This document shows positions 1 through 8,371 of a DNA stretch of 64,000 nucleotides, piece after piece. A program made the position numbers and the translations under genes. The notes under the pieces were generated by a model, which worked only from the letters and a program-made list of their open reading frames with translations, was not told where the DNA came from and did no database searches. This DNA comes from Zhongshania antarctica (GTDB lineage Bacteria > Pseudomonadota > Gammaproteobacteria > Pseudomonadales > Spongiibacteraceae): assembly GCF_014202945.1 (NCBI RefSeq), contig NZ_JACHHW010000003.1, forward strand, positions 1-64,000, given 5' to 3'. Positions within the stretch are counted from its first letter, which is position 1; each line of letters starts with the position of its first letter.

Positions 1-23
1 TCTTAAATAAACAGGTGAACATT

Positions 24-401
24 ATGAAGATTCAAAGCAAATCAAGCATCCGCAACAAGAAGCAGGGCGGTTTCATCATGACCACTGAGTTGGTTCTTCT
101 GACCACTACTATGGTTGTTGGCATGATCGTAGGCCTTGTATCAATGCGCGATTCAGTTAACGCCGAGATGGAAGATGTTGCTGAAGCAATTGGCGCCCTG
201 GATCAAAGCTACGCCTTTGACGGCATTAAGAACAACCAGAACACCGCTGTTATTGCTGGTTCAGGCTTTGATGACGCAGTTGATACTTTGGCTGGCGACG
301 ACACTGGCTTTACCTTCACTATCGATAACGACGAAGGCCCAACAGGCAACACTGCTGATCCCCAGGCTTCTAGCGCCGGTCTGCAGACTTCGCCTTTGTA
401 A
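24..401 (+). CDS. small pilin-like protein with GFIMTTEL motif
   Basis: A 125-residue protein. A basic leader of about 16 residues (K2, K6, R10, K12, K13) ends in GG, followed by FIMTTEL and a hydrophobic stretch to about residue 40, as in type IV/Flp prepilins. Glu22 is at +6 from the likely G16/F17 cleavage point, not the usual +5. The rest is acidic and rich in Gly, Asp and Thr, with no cysteine. The same N-terminal motif is present in the two large proteins at 5755 and 7064, so the three probably use one peptidase and one assembly machine. ATG 24 is preferred over GTG 15 because AGGTGA at 13-18 sits at the right distance. Being small and followed by a strong terminator, it is the best candidate for the major subunit; this is inferred from size and context, not from a recognised family. 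Confidence 0.7.
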   Translation: MKIQSKSSIRNKKQGGFIMTTELVLLTTTMVVGMIVGLVSMRDSVNAEMEDVAEAIGALDQSYAFDGIKNNQNTAVIAGSGFDDAVDTLAGDDTGFTFTIDNDEGPTGNTADPQASSAGLQTSPL

Positions 402-412
402 GGTAGAGCAGC

Positions 413-433
413 TAGCGCCTGACTCAGGCGCTA
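413..433. repeat. perfect 10-bp inverted repeat after the pilin-like gene
   Basis: TAGCGCCTGA at 413-422 is followed after one base by its exact reverse complement at 424-433. It lies 11 bases after the stop codon and 20 bases before a terminator. It may stabilise the 3' end of the pilin-like mRNA or form part of the terminator. Confidence 0.6.
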
Positions 434-452
434 AGACTTCAACCTCCAATCT

Positions 453-487
453 AAAAACGATGGTGCCCTTGGGCTCCATCGTTTTTT
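453..487 (+). terminator. rho-independent terminator
   Basis: A stem CGATGG(t)GCCC / GGGC(t)CCATCG (458-481) with one internal mismatch is flanked by an A tract and followed by TTTTTT at 482-487. It ends the transcript of the small pilin-like gene and separates it from cpaB copy 1. Confidence 0.85.
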
Positions 488-537
488 GCTGTTGGCTTGT
501 GATTATCAGGGGCGTGGTAGTGAATATGATTTTCATT

Positions 538-548
538 ATGCAAAGCAA
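538..548. promoter_or_regulatory. candidate LuxO-like upstream site (N3 class), cpaB copy 1
   Basis: ATGC-AAA-GCAA, an imperfect inverted repeat about 90 bp upstream of the sigma54 promoter at 638. The 12-mer TATGCAAAGCAA at 537-548 recurs exactly at 12321-12332, upstream of another sigma54 promoter. The role is inferred from recurrence. Confidence 0.4.
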
Positions 549-637
549 AGGCAGAAAATTGTTTTAATCAGAGCTGGCTTGTTTGGGGTTGTGTTTTTAA
601 CTTGTTGATAAATAAAGTTTTTATTTTTTTTTCGGCT

Positions 638-653
638 TGGCGAGAATATTGCA
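638..653 (+). promoter_or_regulatory. sigma54 (-24/-12) promoter of cpaB copy 1
   Basis: TGGCGAGAATATTGCA has GG and GC separated by exactly 10 bases and matches TGGCAYRNNNNTTGCW at all but two positions. The predicted start is near 664, leaving about 63 bases of leader before ATG 727. Confidence 0.7.
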
Positions 654-726
654 AAACATAGCTACTAGTCGACGATTGATGTGTCGCGAAATTATAAATA
701 CACGAATTAAATTAACGGGGTTCAAC

Positions 727-1494
727 ATGAAACGCAAACTAACCGGCAGCGCAACAGCATCATTAGTACTGTTCTTTGCATCGAGCATGTTGGCGTCGGT
801 ATTGGGACTTCGCCAAGTTGACCGAATGACTACCGAGCCTGGTTGGGTTGCCGGCGGTGATATTGCCGCTGGTGCGGTGATCATGCCGAATATGCTTAAA
901 GAGGCGAGAGTTAGCGATGGCGCGAATGTTATGTCTGATCCACGCTCTTTGTTTGGTAAGCGCCTTAAAATTGCGAAGAAAGAGGGCGATACCTTTAAAC
1001 CCGACGATATCGCACCAGCGCCAGCCCGTAAAACCTTGGCGCAGGCTATTCCTGAAGGTCGGGTGTTGTACACCTTGATCCCCAATGCTGGCGGTATTCC
1101 TCACTCACAGTTGACCGGTGGCGATCGCCTAGACGTGCTTGTGACTGGCCGTGGTGGAGTAAGAACCGTGGCGCGGGATGTTCGCCTCATTGGGGTGATG
1201 GATGGCAGCGCGAAGTCACAGGCTGCAGGTGACGGTGGCCCGATTAGCATGCTGAAGCAAAAGCCAAAGAATAAATCTGGAAATAGAACCGGTGTGTCTT
1301 TAGTGGTTGCGGTCTACCCAGATGATGTTTATCCGCTTGCCAGCATTGGCAGCAACGATAAGGTGAGTTTGGTACTGCATGGCAGTCGCGACTTGGCTGA
1401 TGGTCAGCCGCTGCGCGTAAGAGCAGTGCCAACCCATCGAGCAATTGAAGTGGTATCGGGTTTGAGTCGCAGCAGAGTGCATATCCGTCTATGA
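727..1494 (+). CDS. cpaB: Tad pilus assembly protein CpaB/RcpC, copy 1
   Basis: 255 residues. An N-terminal membrane anchor or signal (about 10-27) is followed by a SAF-like region (about 40-95, with GGDIAAGAVIMPNML) and the RcpC/CpaB C-terminal region (GDRLDVLVTGRGG, about 137-150). CpaB proteins sit in the periplasm and work with the Tad secretin. Length fits the family. ATG 727 is chosen because it aligns exactly with copy 2; an in-frame TTG at 637 would put the sigma54 promoter inside the gene. Bases 814-1479 are identical to 1924-2589, while the two ends of the gene differ. Monocistronic as far as I can see, with its own sigma54 promoter. Confidence 0.85.
   Translation: MKRKLTGSATASLVLFFASSMLASVLGLRQVDRMTTEPGWVAGGDIAAGAVIMPNMLKEARVSDGANVMSDPRSLFGKRLKIAKKEGDTFKPDDIAPAPARKTLAQAIPEGRVLYTLIPNAGGIPHSQLTGGDRLDVLVTGRGGVRTVARDVRLIGVMDGSAKSQAAGDGGPISMLKQKPKNKSGNRTGVSLVVAVYPDDVYPLASIGSNDKVSLVLHGSRDLADGQPLRVRAVPTHRAIEVVSGLSRSRVHIRL
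727..1494 (+). repeat. direct repeat unit A (whole cpaB gene)
   Basis: Partner of 1837-2604, offset 1110 bp. I compared the lines by eye: four differences in the first 87 bases, none over the next 666 bases, then divergence in the last five codons. Flanking sequences are unrelated. Confidence 0.9.
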
Positions 1495-1602
1495 TAACGA
1501 AATAGACGAGTTGAATAGCGCTGGGTATTCCATTTTTGCAAACCATATAGGCACCTTGAGCGAATTAAGGTGCTAAAGTTGGGGAGAACGTTCTAGAGTG
1601 CG

Positions 1603-1653
1603 TTGCAAAATGCGAAAAGAAAGATCAAATAGAAAAATAATTGCAAAATGCAA
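1603..1653. promoter_or_regulatory. two LuxO-like upstream sites, cpaB copy 2
   Basis: TTGC-AAAAT-GCGA (1603-1615) and TTGC-AAAAT-GCAA (1641-1653), 38 bp apart. The second is a perfect match to TTGCAWWWTGCAA, which I recall as the Vibrio LuxO consensus; the first has one mismatch. They lie 88-138 bp upstream of the -24/-12 promoter, the usual position for enhancer-binding proteins. Confidence 0.6.
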
Positions 1654-1740
1654 AATAAATTCCTCTAAGCTTGCCGTTGGTATATTCTTAACTTGTTGAA
1701 ATATATGAAGATAAATATATTGTCGACCGTTTTCTGAAGC

Positions 1741-1756
1741 TGGCACGTTGGCTGCA
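1741..1756 (+). promoter_or_regulatory. sigma54 promoter of cpaB copy 2 and the tad operon
   Basis: TGGCACGTTGGCTGCA matches the consensus TGGCACGNNNNTTGCW at every fixed position but one (C for T). Predicted start near 1767, about 70 bases before ATG 1837. It would drive cpaB-2, cpaF, tadB, tadC and the two large pilin-like genes. Confidence 0.8.
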
Positions 1757-1836
1757 ATACATACTGTAATAGGAAAGTTGATACGACTTCCACACCGCAT
1801 GCAGTAAATGCCAGATTACAGAATCGGAGAAATACC

Positions 1837-2604
1837 ATGAAACGCAAACTAACCGGCAGCGCGACAGCTTCATTAATACTGTTCTTTGCATCGAGCATGT
1901 TGGCGTCGGTATTGGGACTTCGTCAAGTTGACCGAATGACTACCGAGCCTGGTTGGGTTGCCGGCGGTGATATTGCCGCTGGTGCGGTGATCATGCCGAA
2001 TATGCTTAAAGAGGCGAGAGTTAGCGATGGCGCGAATGTTATGTCTGATCCACGCTCTTTGTTTGGTAAGCGCCTTAAAATTGCGAAGAAAGAGGGCGAT
2101 ACCTTTAAACCCGACGATATCGCACCAGCGCCAGCCCGTAAAACCTTGGCGCAGGCTATTCCTGAAGGTCGGGTGTTGTACACCTTGATCCCCAATGCTG
2201 GCGGTATTCCTCACTCACAGTTGACCGGTGGCGATCGCCTAGACGTGCTTGTGACTGGCCGTGGTGGAGTAAGAACCGTGGCGCGGGATGTTCGCCTCAT
2301 TGGGGTGATGGATGGCAGCGCGAAGTCACAGGCTGCAGGTGACGGTGGCCCGATTAGCATGCTGAAGCAAAAGCCAAAGAATAAATCTGGAAATAGAACC
2401 GGTGTGTCTTTAGTGGTTGCGGTCTACCCAGATGATGTTTATCCGCTTGCCAGCATTGGCAGCAACGATAAGGTGAGTTTGGTACTGCATGGCAGTCGCG
2501 ACTTGGCTGATGGTCAGCCGCTGCGCGTAAGAGCAGTGCCAACCCATCGAGCAATTGAAGTGGTATCGGGTTTGAGTCGCAGCAGAGTGAATGTTCGACT
2601 GTAA
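1837..2604 (+). CDS. cpaB: Tad pilus assembly protein CpaB/RcpC, copy 2
   Basis: 255 residues, differing from copy 1 only at residue 14 (Ile for Val) and at two residues near the C-terminus (RVNVRL against RVHIRL). It has the same anchor, SAF-like region and RcpC/CpaB domain. GGAG ends 8 bases before the ATG. It heads the operon with cpaF (53-bp gap), and so is the copy in the conserved tad gene order; copy 1 is the extra one. Confidence 0.88.
   Translation: MKRKLTGSATASLILFFASSMLASVLGLRQVDRMTTEPGWVAGGDIAAGAVIMPNMLKEARVSDGANVMSDPRSLFGKRLKIAKKEGDTFKPDDIAPAPARKTLAQAIPEGRVLYTLIPNAGGIPHSQLTGGDRLDVLVTGRGGVRTVARDVRLIGVMDGSAKSQAAGDGGPISMLKQKPKNKSGNRTGVSLVVAVYPDDVYPLASIGSNDKVSLVLHGSRDLADGQPLRVRAVPTHRAIEVVSGLSRSRVNVRL
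1837..2604 (+). repeat. direct repeat unit B (whole cpaB gene)
   Basis: Partner of 727-1494. The core 1924-2589 is identical to 814-1479, silent sites included, although the ends have diverged. Confidence 0.9.
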
Positions 2605-2657
2605 GTTAAGTGGAAAAATAGCTTGATACTTAGTGAATTTGAAGTGGAGATAGACTC

Positions 2658-3980
2658 GTGAATATTTTGGGCGATGAGAATAAGGAAAAAGGTGGAGCGG
2701 ATTATTTTCGGCGCCTAAGGGGCATGGTTCATCGCCGCTTAATCGATACGCTAGACAGCGATGGCGCTAAATCACTCGGCGATACGAGTCAGGTGAAAGA
2801 GAAGCTAGAGTGGATTGTTAATGACTTAAGCCGTAGTCGCGGTGTTGAAATATCGCAAGCAGAACGCAATCAACTTGAGCGCGAAATTCTTGAAGAGTTG
2901 AGCGGGATGGGGCCCTTGGCGCCCTTTATGCTGGAAGACGATATCACTGATATTTTGGTCAATGGTGCTCATGAAGTTTGGGTTGATCGCGCAGGCCGCT
3001 TACAAAAAACGGATGCTCGCTTTGATGATGAGGCCCATTTACGCCGATTTTTAGACCGCATTATTGGCGTGCAGGGGCGGCACTTAGATGCGAGCACCCC
3101 AATGGTGGATGCAAAACTCGCCGACGGTAGTCGTTTGCACGCCGTTATTCCCCCGCTCTGCTCCAAGGGGGCGGTCGTTTCAATTCGGCGTTTTCGCAAA
3201 GAAAGAATTGAACCCACCGATTTAGTAGCAGGTGGTTTTATAAGTCAGCCAATGCTGGATCTTTTACAAATGGCCGTGACTGCGGGTGTGAATGTGATTG
3301 TGGCGGGCAGTGCGGCAGCGGGTAAAACCACGTTGTTAAACGTGCTTTCTAAATCTATTCCGGATCACGAGCGCATTATTACTATTGAAGAAACTGCTGA
3401 GCTACGGCTAGACCACCCTCACGTGATTCCACTCGAATCACGACCTGGTAATTTGGAAGGTATCGGCAGTGTTAATCTCCGAGAACTGGTTCGAACTGCA
3501 TTGCGGATGCGCGCAGACCGTATCATTGTTGGCGAAGTGCGCGGCGGCGAAGTTATGGATATGTTGCAGGCAATGAACGTGGGCCACGATGGAAGCTTAA
3601 CGACGGTACACGCAAATAGCCTTGCCGATGTTTTGCGGCGTTTAGAGTCACTGGCCTTAATGAGTGATTCTGGGGTGCCTCGCGATTCAGTAAAAGAAAT
3701 GATTGCTTCGGCCATTCAGGTGGTTGTGCATGTTATGCGTTTTCGCGATGGCTCGCGTCGCGTGGTGAGTCTTGGCGAGGTTGTGCGTCATGGCAGCGAA
3801 TTGTCCGTAAAAGAATTATTCAAGTTTAAAGCAGAGGGGCTCAACGAAGAGGGTCGAATACAGGGTAAGCACTGGTATACCGGTGAACCAGTCGACTTTT
3901 TGGAACGCGTTGAGGCCCAAGGGTTTTCTGTTGATATTGATCTGGGGCCAGTGCATGAAACAAGGAGTGTGTTGTCGTGA
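2658..3980 (+). CDS. cpaF: Tad/Flp pilus assembly ATPase CpaF/TadA
   Basis: 440 residues, the cytoplasmic secretion ATPase that powers pilus assembly. It has the CpaF N-terminal domain (about 50-200, with DITDILVNG), a P-loop GSAAAGKTT at 217-225, a Walker B-like RIIVGEVRGGE at 288-298 and the hallmark GHDGSLTTVHAN at 309-320. The P-loop lacks the Thr-Gly-Ser of the usual GGTGSGKTT but keeps G-x4-GKT, so it should bind ATP. It starts at GTG 2658, with GGAG 8 bases upstream. Its stop overlaps the start of tadB (GTGA), implying translational coupling. Confidence 0.95.
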   Translation: MNILGDENKEKGGADYFRRLRGMVHRRLIDTLDSDGAKSLGDTSQVKEKLEWIVNDLSRSRGVEISQAERNQLEREILEELSGMGPLAPFMLEDDITDILVNGAHEVWVDRAGRLQKTDARFDDEAHLRRFLDRIIGVQGRHLDASTPMVDAKLADGSRLHAVIPPLCSKGAVVSIRRFRKERIEPTDLVAGGFISQPMLDLLQMAVTAGVNVIVAGSAAAGKTTLLNVLSKSIPDHERIITIEETAELRLDHPHVIPLESRPGNLEGIGSVNLRELVRTALRMRADRIIVGEVRGGEVMDMLQAMNVGHDGSLTTVHANSLADVLRRLESLALMSDSGVPRDSVKEMIASAIQVVVHVMRFRDGSRRVVSLGEVVRHGSELSVKELFKFKAEGLNEEGRIQGKHWYTGEPVDFLERVEAQGFSVDIDLGPVHETRSVLS

Positions 3981-4864
3981 TAGATATACTTCTGGTTGCA
4001 CTGTGTCTTTGTGTGGCTTTGTATTCGGGATATTTTTTCTGGAGTAATCGAAGCGCGAATACAGCGACTAATATTCCGGTCGACGTATTATTTGAAGACA
4101 AGCCAGTTCGCGTTCGTAAGCCGTCAAAATTACGTGCCAGTTTACGGACGTTAAATTTGCAGGTTGAGCCAATCTTGGTTATCGCCATTATCGGGATTCT
4201 GGGCGCTTGCGTTTATTTTCTGTTTGTAGAATTGTTCCCCGATATGGGGCGGTTTGCGCTGCTCGCCGCCGCCGGCTTCACGTGCATGGCTTTTTTCATA
4301 ATAAATGATATGAGTTTGTGGCGTCGTCGTAAGTTTGAAGAGCGCTTAGTTGATTCACTCGACCTAATTCAGGCCGCAATTCAGGGCGGGGTGACTGCAA
4401 GGCACGCCTTACTGGTTGCGGCAGATGCGTCTGATGGCGCAATCAAGAAAGAGCTAACGGAAATCGTTGAGCGCCTCGATTACGGTTTAACCATTGAAGT
4501 CGCCGTAGACCGTATGCAAAAGCGCTATGACACCGAAGGGGTGCGTTTATTTTCGCAGGCGCTAATCTCTAAGTGGCATTCAGGCAGTGATTTTGGCTTG
4601 TTATTAAAGTCGATCAGCGAATTAATTCGCGACCAATTACGGTTGCGGATGTTAATTACAGGTCAATTGTCTGGGGTTCGCTATTCCGCCGTATTTACTG
4701 GCGCGCTGCCTTATTTGTTGGTGCCGCTATTTTTGTGGCGTGAGCCGCATTGGTTTGACCCCTTAAAAAATAACCCCGACGGTGCGACTTATGTATTGGG
4801 CGCGATATTACTACAAGTGTTCGGTTACCTTTGGTTGCGCCGCTTGTTGAGGACAGAACTATGA
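3977..4864 (+). CDS. tadB: Tad inner-membrane platform protein TadB
   Basis: 295 residues. Membrane segments lie near 4-22, 70-88, 92-112 and 245-290, around a T2SS-F cytoplasmic domain (about 125-250: SLDLIQAAIQGG, then SKWHSGSDFGLLLKSISELIRDQ). It forms the platform with TadC on which CpaF acts. GTG start overlaps the cpaF stop; the gene ends in ATGA with tadC. Confidence 0.92.
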   Translation: MIDILLVALCLCVALYSGYFFWSNRSANTATNIPVDVLFEDKPVRVRKPSKLRASLRTLNLQVEPILVIAIIGILGACVYFLFVELFPDMGRFALLAAAGFTCMAFFIINDMSLWRRRKFEERLVDSLDLIQAAIQGGVTARHALLVAADASDGAIKKELTEIVERLDYGLTIEVAVDRMQKRYDTEGVRLFSQALISKWHSGSDFGLLLKSISELIRDQLRLRMLITGQLSGVRYSAVFTGALPYLLVPLFLWREPHWFDPLKNNPDGATYVLGAILLQVFGYLWLRRLLRTEL

Positions 4865-5703
4865 ACGAGAGCTGGTGGTTTGATTTAGGTGTACTCGTAC
4901 TGTTAATGTTTATTGGCGCGATTGCCCTAAAAATGCGGGCGGGCGGGATTGAGCAGGTTACAGAAAAGGAATTTGATGGATTCGATGTTGACGATACCAA
5001 AAAACGATTTTCGGTTTATCCGCGAAAACTGATTCGACAAAGCGGTTTTTCACCAGAGAAACTCTTTTGGGTTTACTGGATTAGTAAAGTCGTCCTCGCG
5101 GTTTTGGTGCCGATGGTACTGCTCGAAATATTTAAAGAGGGCTTGTTATTGTGGGCTGTTTTACTTATTTCGGTTGCCAGTTTCTTGCTCATAGATTTTT
5201 GGTTTTTATGGGCAAGGAAAAGTCGACGCTCGTCAATTGAACGGTCACTCTCATTTTTCGTTAATTTGATGGTGGTCTACTTAAAATCTGGCCTGAGCTT
5301 GACCCGCGCTTTTGATAGCGCCGCCCAATACGGTTTGAGTCGTAAAAATCCGCTCTCTCAAGAAGTGAGTCTCTTGCTACGTGAAATTGATGCTGGCCGC
5401 GCTCGTGACGAGGCCTTTACTCGGCTTGCCAAGCGAACCGGAGTACAAGATTTACGCCGCCTTGCGGCAGTACTCAACGTTGGCTTTAAAGTTGGTTCGC
5501 CAGTCGCTGATACCCTCGAGGCGCAGGCGCAGTTATTGCGCGCTAGGCAGGCGCAGCAGGGAACCGCATTAGTAAACCGTAAGACGATGGAAGCGATGCT
5601 GCCCATGCTTATGGTTTGTTTTCCCATGTTCATAGTGTTGATATTTTATCCTGCCGGCGCTCAGGTAATTGCAGTAATGGCAGCGTTAAAAGACTTATTT
5701 TAA
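4861..5703 (+). CDS. tadC: Tad inner-membrane platform protein TadC
   Basis: 280 residues, with an N-terminal membrane segment (about 8-23), a hydrophobic pair (about 78-120), a T2SS-F domain (about 130-250: NLMVVYLKSGLSLTRAF) and a C-terminal segment. ATG 4861 overlaps the tadB stop as ATGA; longer in-frame starts would lie inside tadB. It ends 51 bases before the first large pilin-like gene. Confidence 0.92.
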   Translation: MNESWWFDLGVLVLLMFIGAIALKMRAGGIEQVTEKEFDGFDVDDTKKRFSVYPRKLIRQSGFSPEKLFWVYWISKVVLAVLVPMVLLEIFKEGLLLWAVLLISVASFLLIDFWFLWARKSRRSSIERSLSFFVNLMVVYLKSGLSLTRAFDSAAQYGLSRKNPLSQEVSLLLREIDAGRARDEAFTRLAKRTGVQDLRRLAAVLNVGFKVGSPVADTLEAQAQLLRARQAQQGTALVNRKTMEAMLPMLMVCFPMFIVLIFYPAGAQVIAVMAALKDLF

Positions 5704-5754
5704 GTGCGGCGGGAAATGCGTCGTGACAGATGATTGGCGGGAGCCTGTATTTAC

Positions 5755-7008
5755 ATGAATGATCTTGGTAAACAATCGATTTTCGCGCAGGGTAAGCCGC
5801 AGCGCGTCAAGCAGAAAGGTTTTATTATCACGATTGAACTGATACTCATCAGCACGGTGTTGGTGATCGGTACATTTGTTGGCATCGTCGCAATAAGGGA
5901 CGCCTTGTTTAAGCAATATGTGCAGAAACAATCACGCGATATTTATGTTACCGACAGTGATGGTCGGGTACTCGGGCGTGCAATTGATTACGATGAGCAT
6001 GAGGCACCACGCATTCCCTATATCGATCGTACTGTTGAACCGGCATCACCAGATCCCGCGCACCGCAATTACCGCGCCTTAATTGGTATTCGTGATGACC
6101 GCTTTACCAGTCGCGAACCTGTTTACTACGATGGCGCGAATTGCACCGGAACTCCTTGCATTAAAGCACCGAGCGACGAAACGGCAGATAACGTTGGCAT
6201 TGATAATTTATCGGCCACTGGCGCAGTAGGCTATATCTACAAACTTCAAGATGGCCCGACCTATGCGATTGGTCGCTCTCCTGATGGCATCAAAGGCTAT
6301 TTGTTCAGGGAAACGGCGAATTCCTGCCCCATTTCGCCAGAGTTTATCCAGTCGCGCTATATCTCCCAAAAAGTGGTGACGGGAAGCCCCTGTGAAGCGG
6401 TTAGTGTTGGCGCTGGTGGCGGAGACGGCGATTTTGTAGCAGATGCCGACACCTCTTGCTTGGTTGCCGCTGATGATCCATTGGGTGTTGCTCCGCCATG
6501 TGATTGCCCGGCCAATTTTGTCGATCAAAATGATGTGTTGCGAGCCGCTGACAATGAATCAGCTATTAATGGCCGAATAGCCGATGGTGTAGCGAGCTTG
6601 GGTGATGCTGGTGCAGCCCTTGCCCCGTCGGTAGGTACGGTTTGCTGCCCGACAGGGTCGGTATTGAGTAGTACAGATGTTGTCGACACGACAAGCTATG
6701 CGGTGCTGTATCAGGCCAACGCAGCGCTGCCGGTGCCAATACCCGATGCGGAATTTGATGCTGCGCTAGCGACTGCAGGCTTGGAACCAGCGACGTTAAC
6801 GTGTGTTACGGAGTCGCCGAATGGCGGTGGCGGTGGTTTGCCGCGCTCTTTGGTACTCAAAGAGGCTGTTGAAGTCACCGCGCCCGATGACCCAACAATC
6901 AATGCCATGGCGCCTTTCGTCGCGCCATTTAAAGTGAACCTTCCGGCCGATGTTGGTGATGATGCGTGGATATATACACTGCCAGGCGAAGAAGGTCCGA
7001 ATAGCTAA
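5755..7008 (+). CDS. large cysteine-rich pilin-like protein A
   Basis: 417 residues. The basic leader (1-22) ends in KG, followed by FIITIELILIS and a hydrophobic helix to about residue 45; Glu28 is at +6. The exported part has ten cysteines in the order NCTGTPC, SCP, SPC, SC, CDC, VCC, TC, enough for five disulfides. It ends in IYTLPGEEGPNS. Protein B (7064) has the same length, cysteine pattern and C-terminus; conservation is strongest over about residues 60-230 and weak in the central region (about 250-360). I know no named family. It is probably a minor or tip pilin, or an adhesin anchored like a pilin. A GGGAG lies about 13 bases before ATG 5755, so the start is not certain. Confidence 0.75.
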   Translation: MNDLGKQSIFAQGKPQRVKQKGFIITIELILISTVLVIGTFVGIVAIRDALFKQYVQKQSRDIYVTDSDGRVLGRAIDYDEHEAPRIPYIDRTVEPASPDPAHRNYRALIGIRDDRFTSREPVYYDGANCTGTPCIKAPSDETADNVGIDNLSATGAVGYIYKLQDGPTYAIGRSPDGIKGYLFRETANSCPISPEFIQSRYISQKVVTGSPCEAVSVGAGGGDGDFVADADTSCLVAADDPLGVAPPCDCPANFVDQNDVLRAADNESAINGRIADGVASLGDAGAALAPSVGTVCCPTGSVLSSTDVVDTTSYAVLYQANAALPVPIPDAEFDAALATAGLEPATLTCVTESPNGGGGGLPRSLVLKEAVEVTAPDDPTINAMAPFVAPFKVNLPADVGDDAWIYTLPGEEGPNS

Positions 7009-7063
7009 TAGCGTTGCTTAAGTGCGCTTTTTATGATTATTGAAACTCCTGTAGGAGAGGTTT

Positions 7064-8317
7064 GTGCGGCGAGTTAGACAGTATCAAGGTGGTTTTATTA
7101 TCACCCTCGAGCTTATTTTGGTAAGTACGATCTTGGTTATTGGCACGTTCATTGGCGTGGTGGCGCTGCGGGATGTTTTGTTTAAGCAATACGTCGAAAA
7201 GCAATCTCGCGATATTTATGTGAGTGATAGCAACGGGGTTGTCTTAGGGCAGGCTTTATCTTTTGACGAACATGAAGCCCCGCGTATTCCCTATATAGAT
7301 CGCTTGGTGCCACCGTTGTCGCCGGATCCCGCACACCGTAATTACCGCGCCTTAATCAGCATAAGAGATGATCGCTTCACCACTCGTGAAGCGGTCTACT
7401 ACGACGGCGCTAATTGCACTGGGACGCCATGTATTAAAGCGCCAAGTGATGAGAACGAAGATAATGTCGGTATTGATAATGTCGATGCCACTGGCGCAGT
7501 CGGCTACCTCTATAAATCCCAAGCTGGGCCCACCTATGCCATAGGGCGTTCACCGGATGGTATAACTGGCTATTTGTTTAGGGATACCGGCAATGCCTGT
7601 CCTATCTCACCGGATGCTGTTAGATCACGTTATATGTCTCAGAAGGTAGTTGCCGGCAGCCCCTGTGAATCGCTTGAAACCTCAAGTACCGAAACGACCC
7701 CAGGGACAACAACGACAACGCAGACCTATGTCGCCGACGCCTACACGGATTGTCTAATCGGTTTAGGTGCGATTCCTGGTGGAGTGGTTGATACCTGCTC
7801 TTGCCCGGCAAATTATTCTGAGCAAAATGATGTTATCCGCGCTGCGGAGTCTGAAATTGACGCGTCGTTGTTAGTTGGTTTGAATTCAGTGCGAGGTTTC
7901 GCAAAGGAGGTTGTGGATGTTGTTGAAGCGGCGGACTTACAAGTCGGCACAGTGTGTTGCCCTGTCGGATCGGTATTGAGTAATACCGGTTTAGCCGACA
8001 CGATTGCTTACGCAATTATAGAAGACGCAATATACGCTACCTTAACCAATGCCCGTAAAATAGATAAAAGTATCGACACCCTCAATAATAATTTGAATCC
8101 GCAGACGATTGTGTGTGTTGAAGAGACGACTACCACAACGCCGGGGGGCGGCTCTCGGTCCTTGGTTCTCCGTGAGGCTGTGCAAGTGCTCGCGCCAGAT
8201 ACCAGCGATAATGCCCTCGCTAATTTTTCCGCCCCCTTCAAAATTAATTTACCGGCTGACGCTAGTTCAGATGATTGGGTTTATACTTTGCCTGGGAAAG
8301 AAGGCCCCAATGATTAA
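7064..8317 (+). CDS. large cysteine-rich pilin-like protein B
   Basis: 417 residues, paralogue of protein A. The leader (1-10) ends in GG, then FIITLELILVS; Glu16 is at +6. The ten cysteines align with those of A. Shared blocks include YDGANCTGTPCIKAPSD, GPTYAIGRSPDGI, GTVCCP, and the tail YTLPGKEGPND. A Thr-rich stretch (TTPGTTTTTQ, about residue 210) looks like a linker and has no counterpart in A. GTG 7064 follows AGGAGAGG at 7053-7060. The pair suggests two subunits of one structure or alternative tips. Confidence 0.75.
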   Translation: MRRVRQYQGGFIITLELILVSTILVIGTFIGVVALRDVLFKQYVEKQSRDIYVSDSNGVVLGQALSFDEHEAPRIPYIDRLVPPLSPDPAHRNYRALISIRDDRFTTREAVYYDGANCTGTPCIKAPSDENEDNVGIDNVDATGAVGYLYKSQAGPTYAIGRSPDGITGYLFRDTGNACPISPDAVRSRYMSQKVVAGSPCESLETSSTETTPGTTTTTQTYVADAYTDCLIGLGAIPGGVVDTCSCPANYSEQNDVIRAAESEIDASLLVGLNSVRGFAKEVVDVVEAADLQVGTVCCPVGSVLSNTGLADTIAYAIIEDAIYATLTNARKIDKSIDTLNNNLNPQTIVCVEETTTTTPGGGSRSLVLREAVQVLAPDTSDNALANFSAPFKINLPADASSDDWVYTLPGKEGPND

Positions 8318-8371
8318 TATAGTGATCGCCGAATGCCTGTTTGCAGTAGTATTCGCAAAATGGGAATGGTT

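Larger units (their letters stand above)
1495..1836. other. intergenic region between the cpaB copies
   Basis: 342 bases without a gene. It holds a hairpin (GCACCTT 1551-1557 / AAGGTGC 1567-1573, no U tract), two candidate LuxO-like sites (1603-1615 and 1641-1653), a sigma54 promoter (1741-1756), and the ribosome binding site of copy 2. It is A+T rich around 1600-1720. Confidence 0.7.

Noticed and set aside
621-1085. 154-residue open frame antisense to cpaB copy 1, with a near copy at 1923-2195
   Set aside because: Repeated only because cpaB is duplicated; no ribosome binding site, and the + strand frame is a known family.
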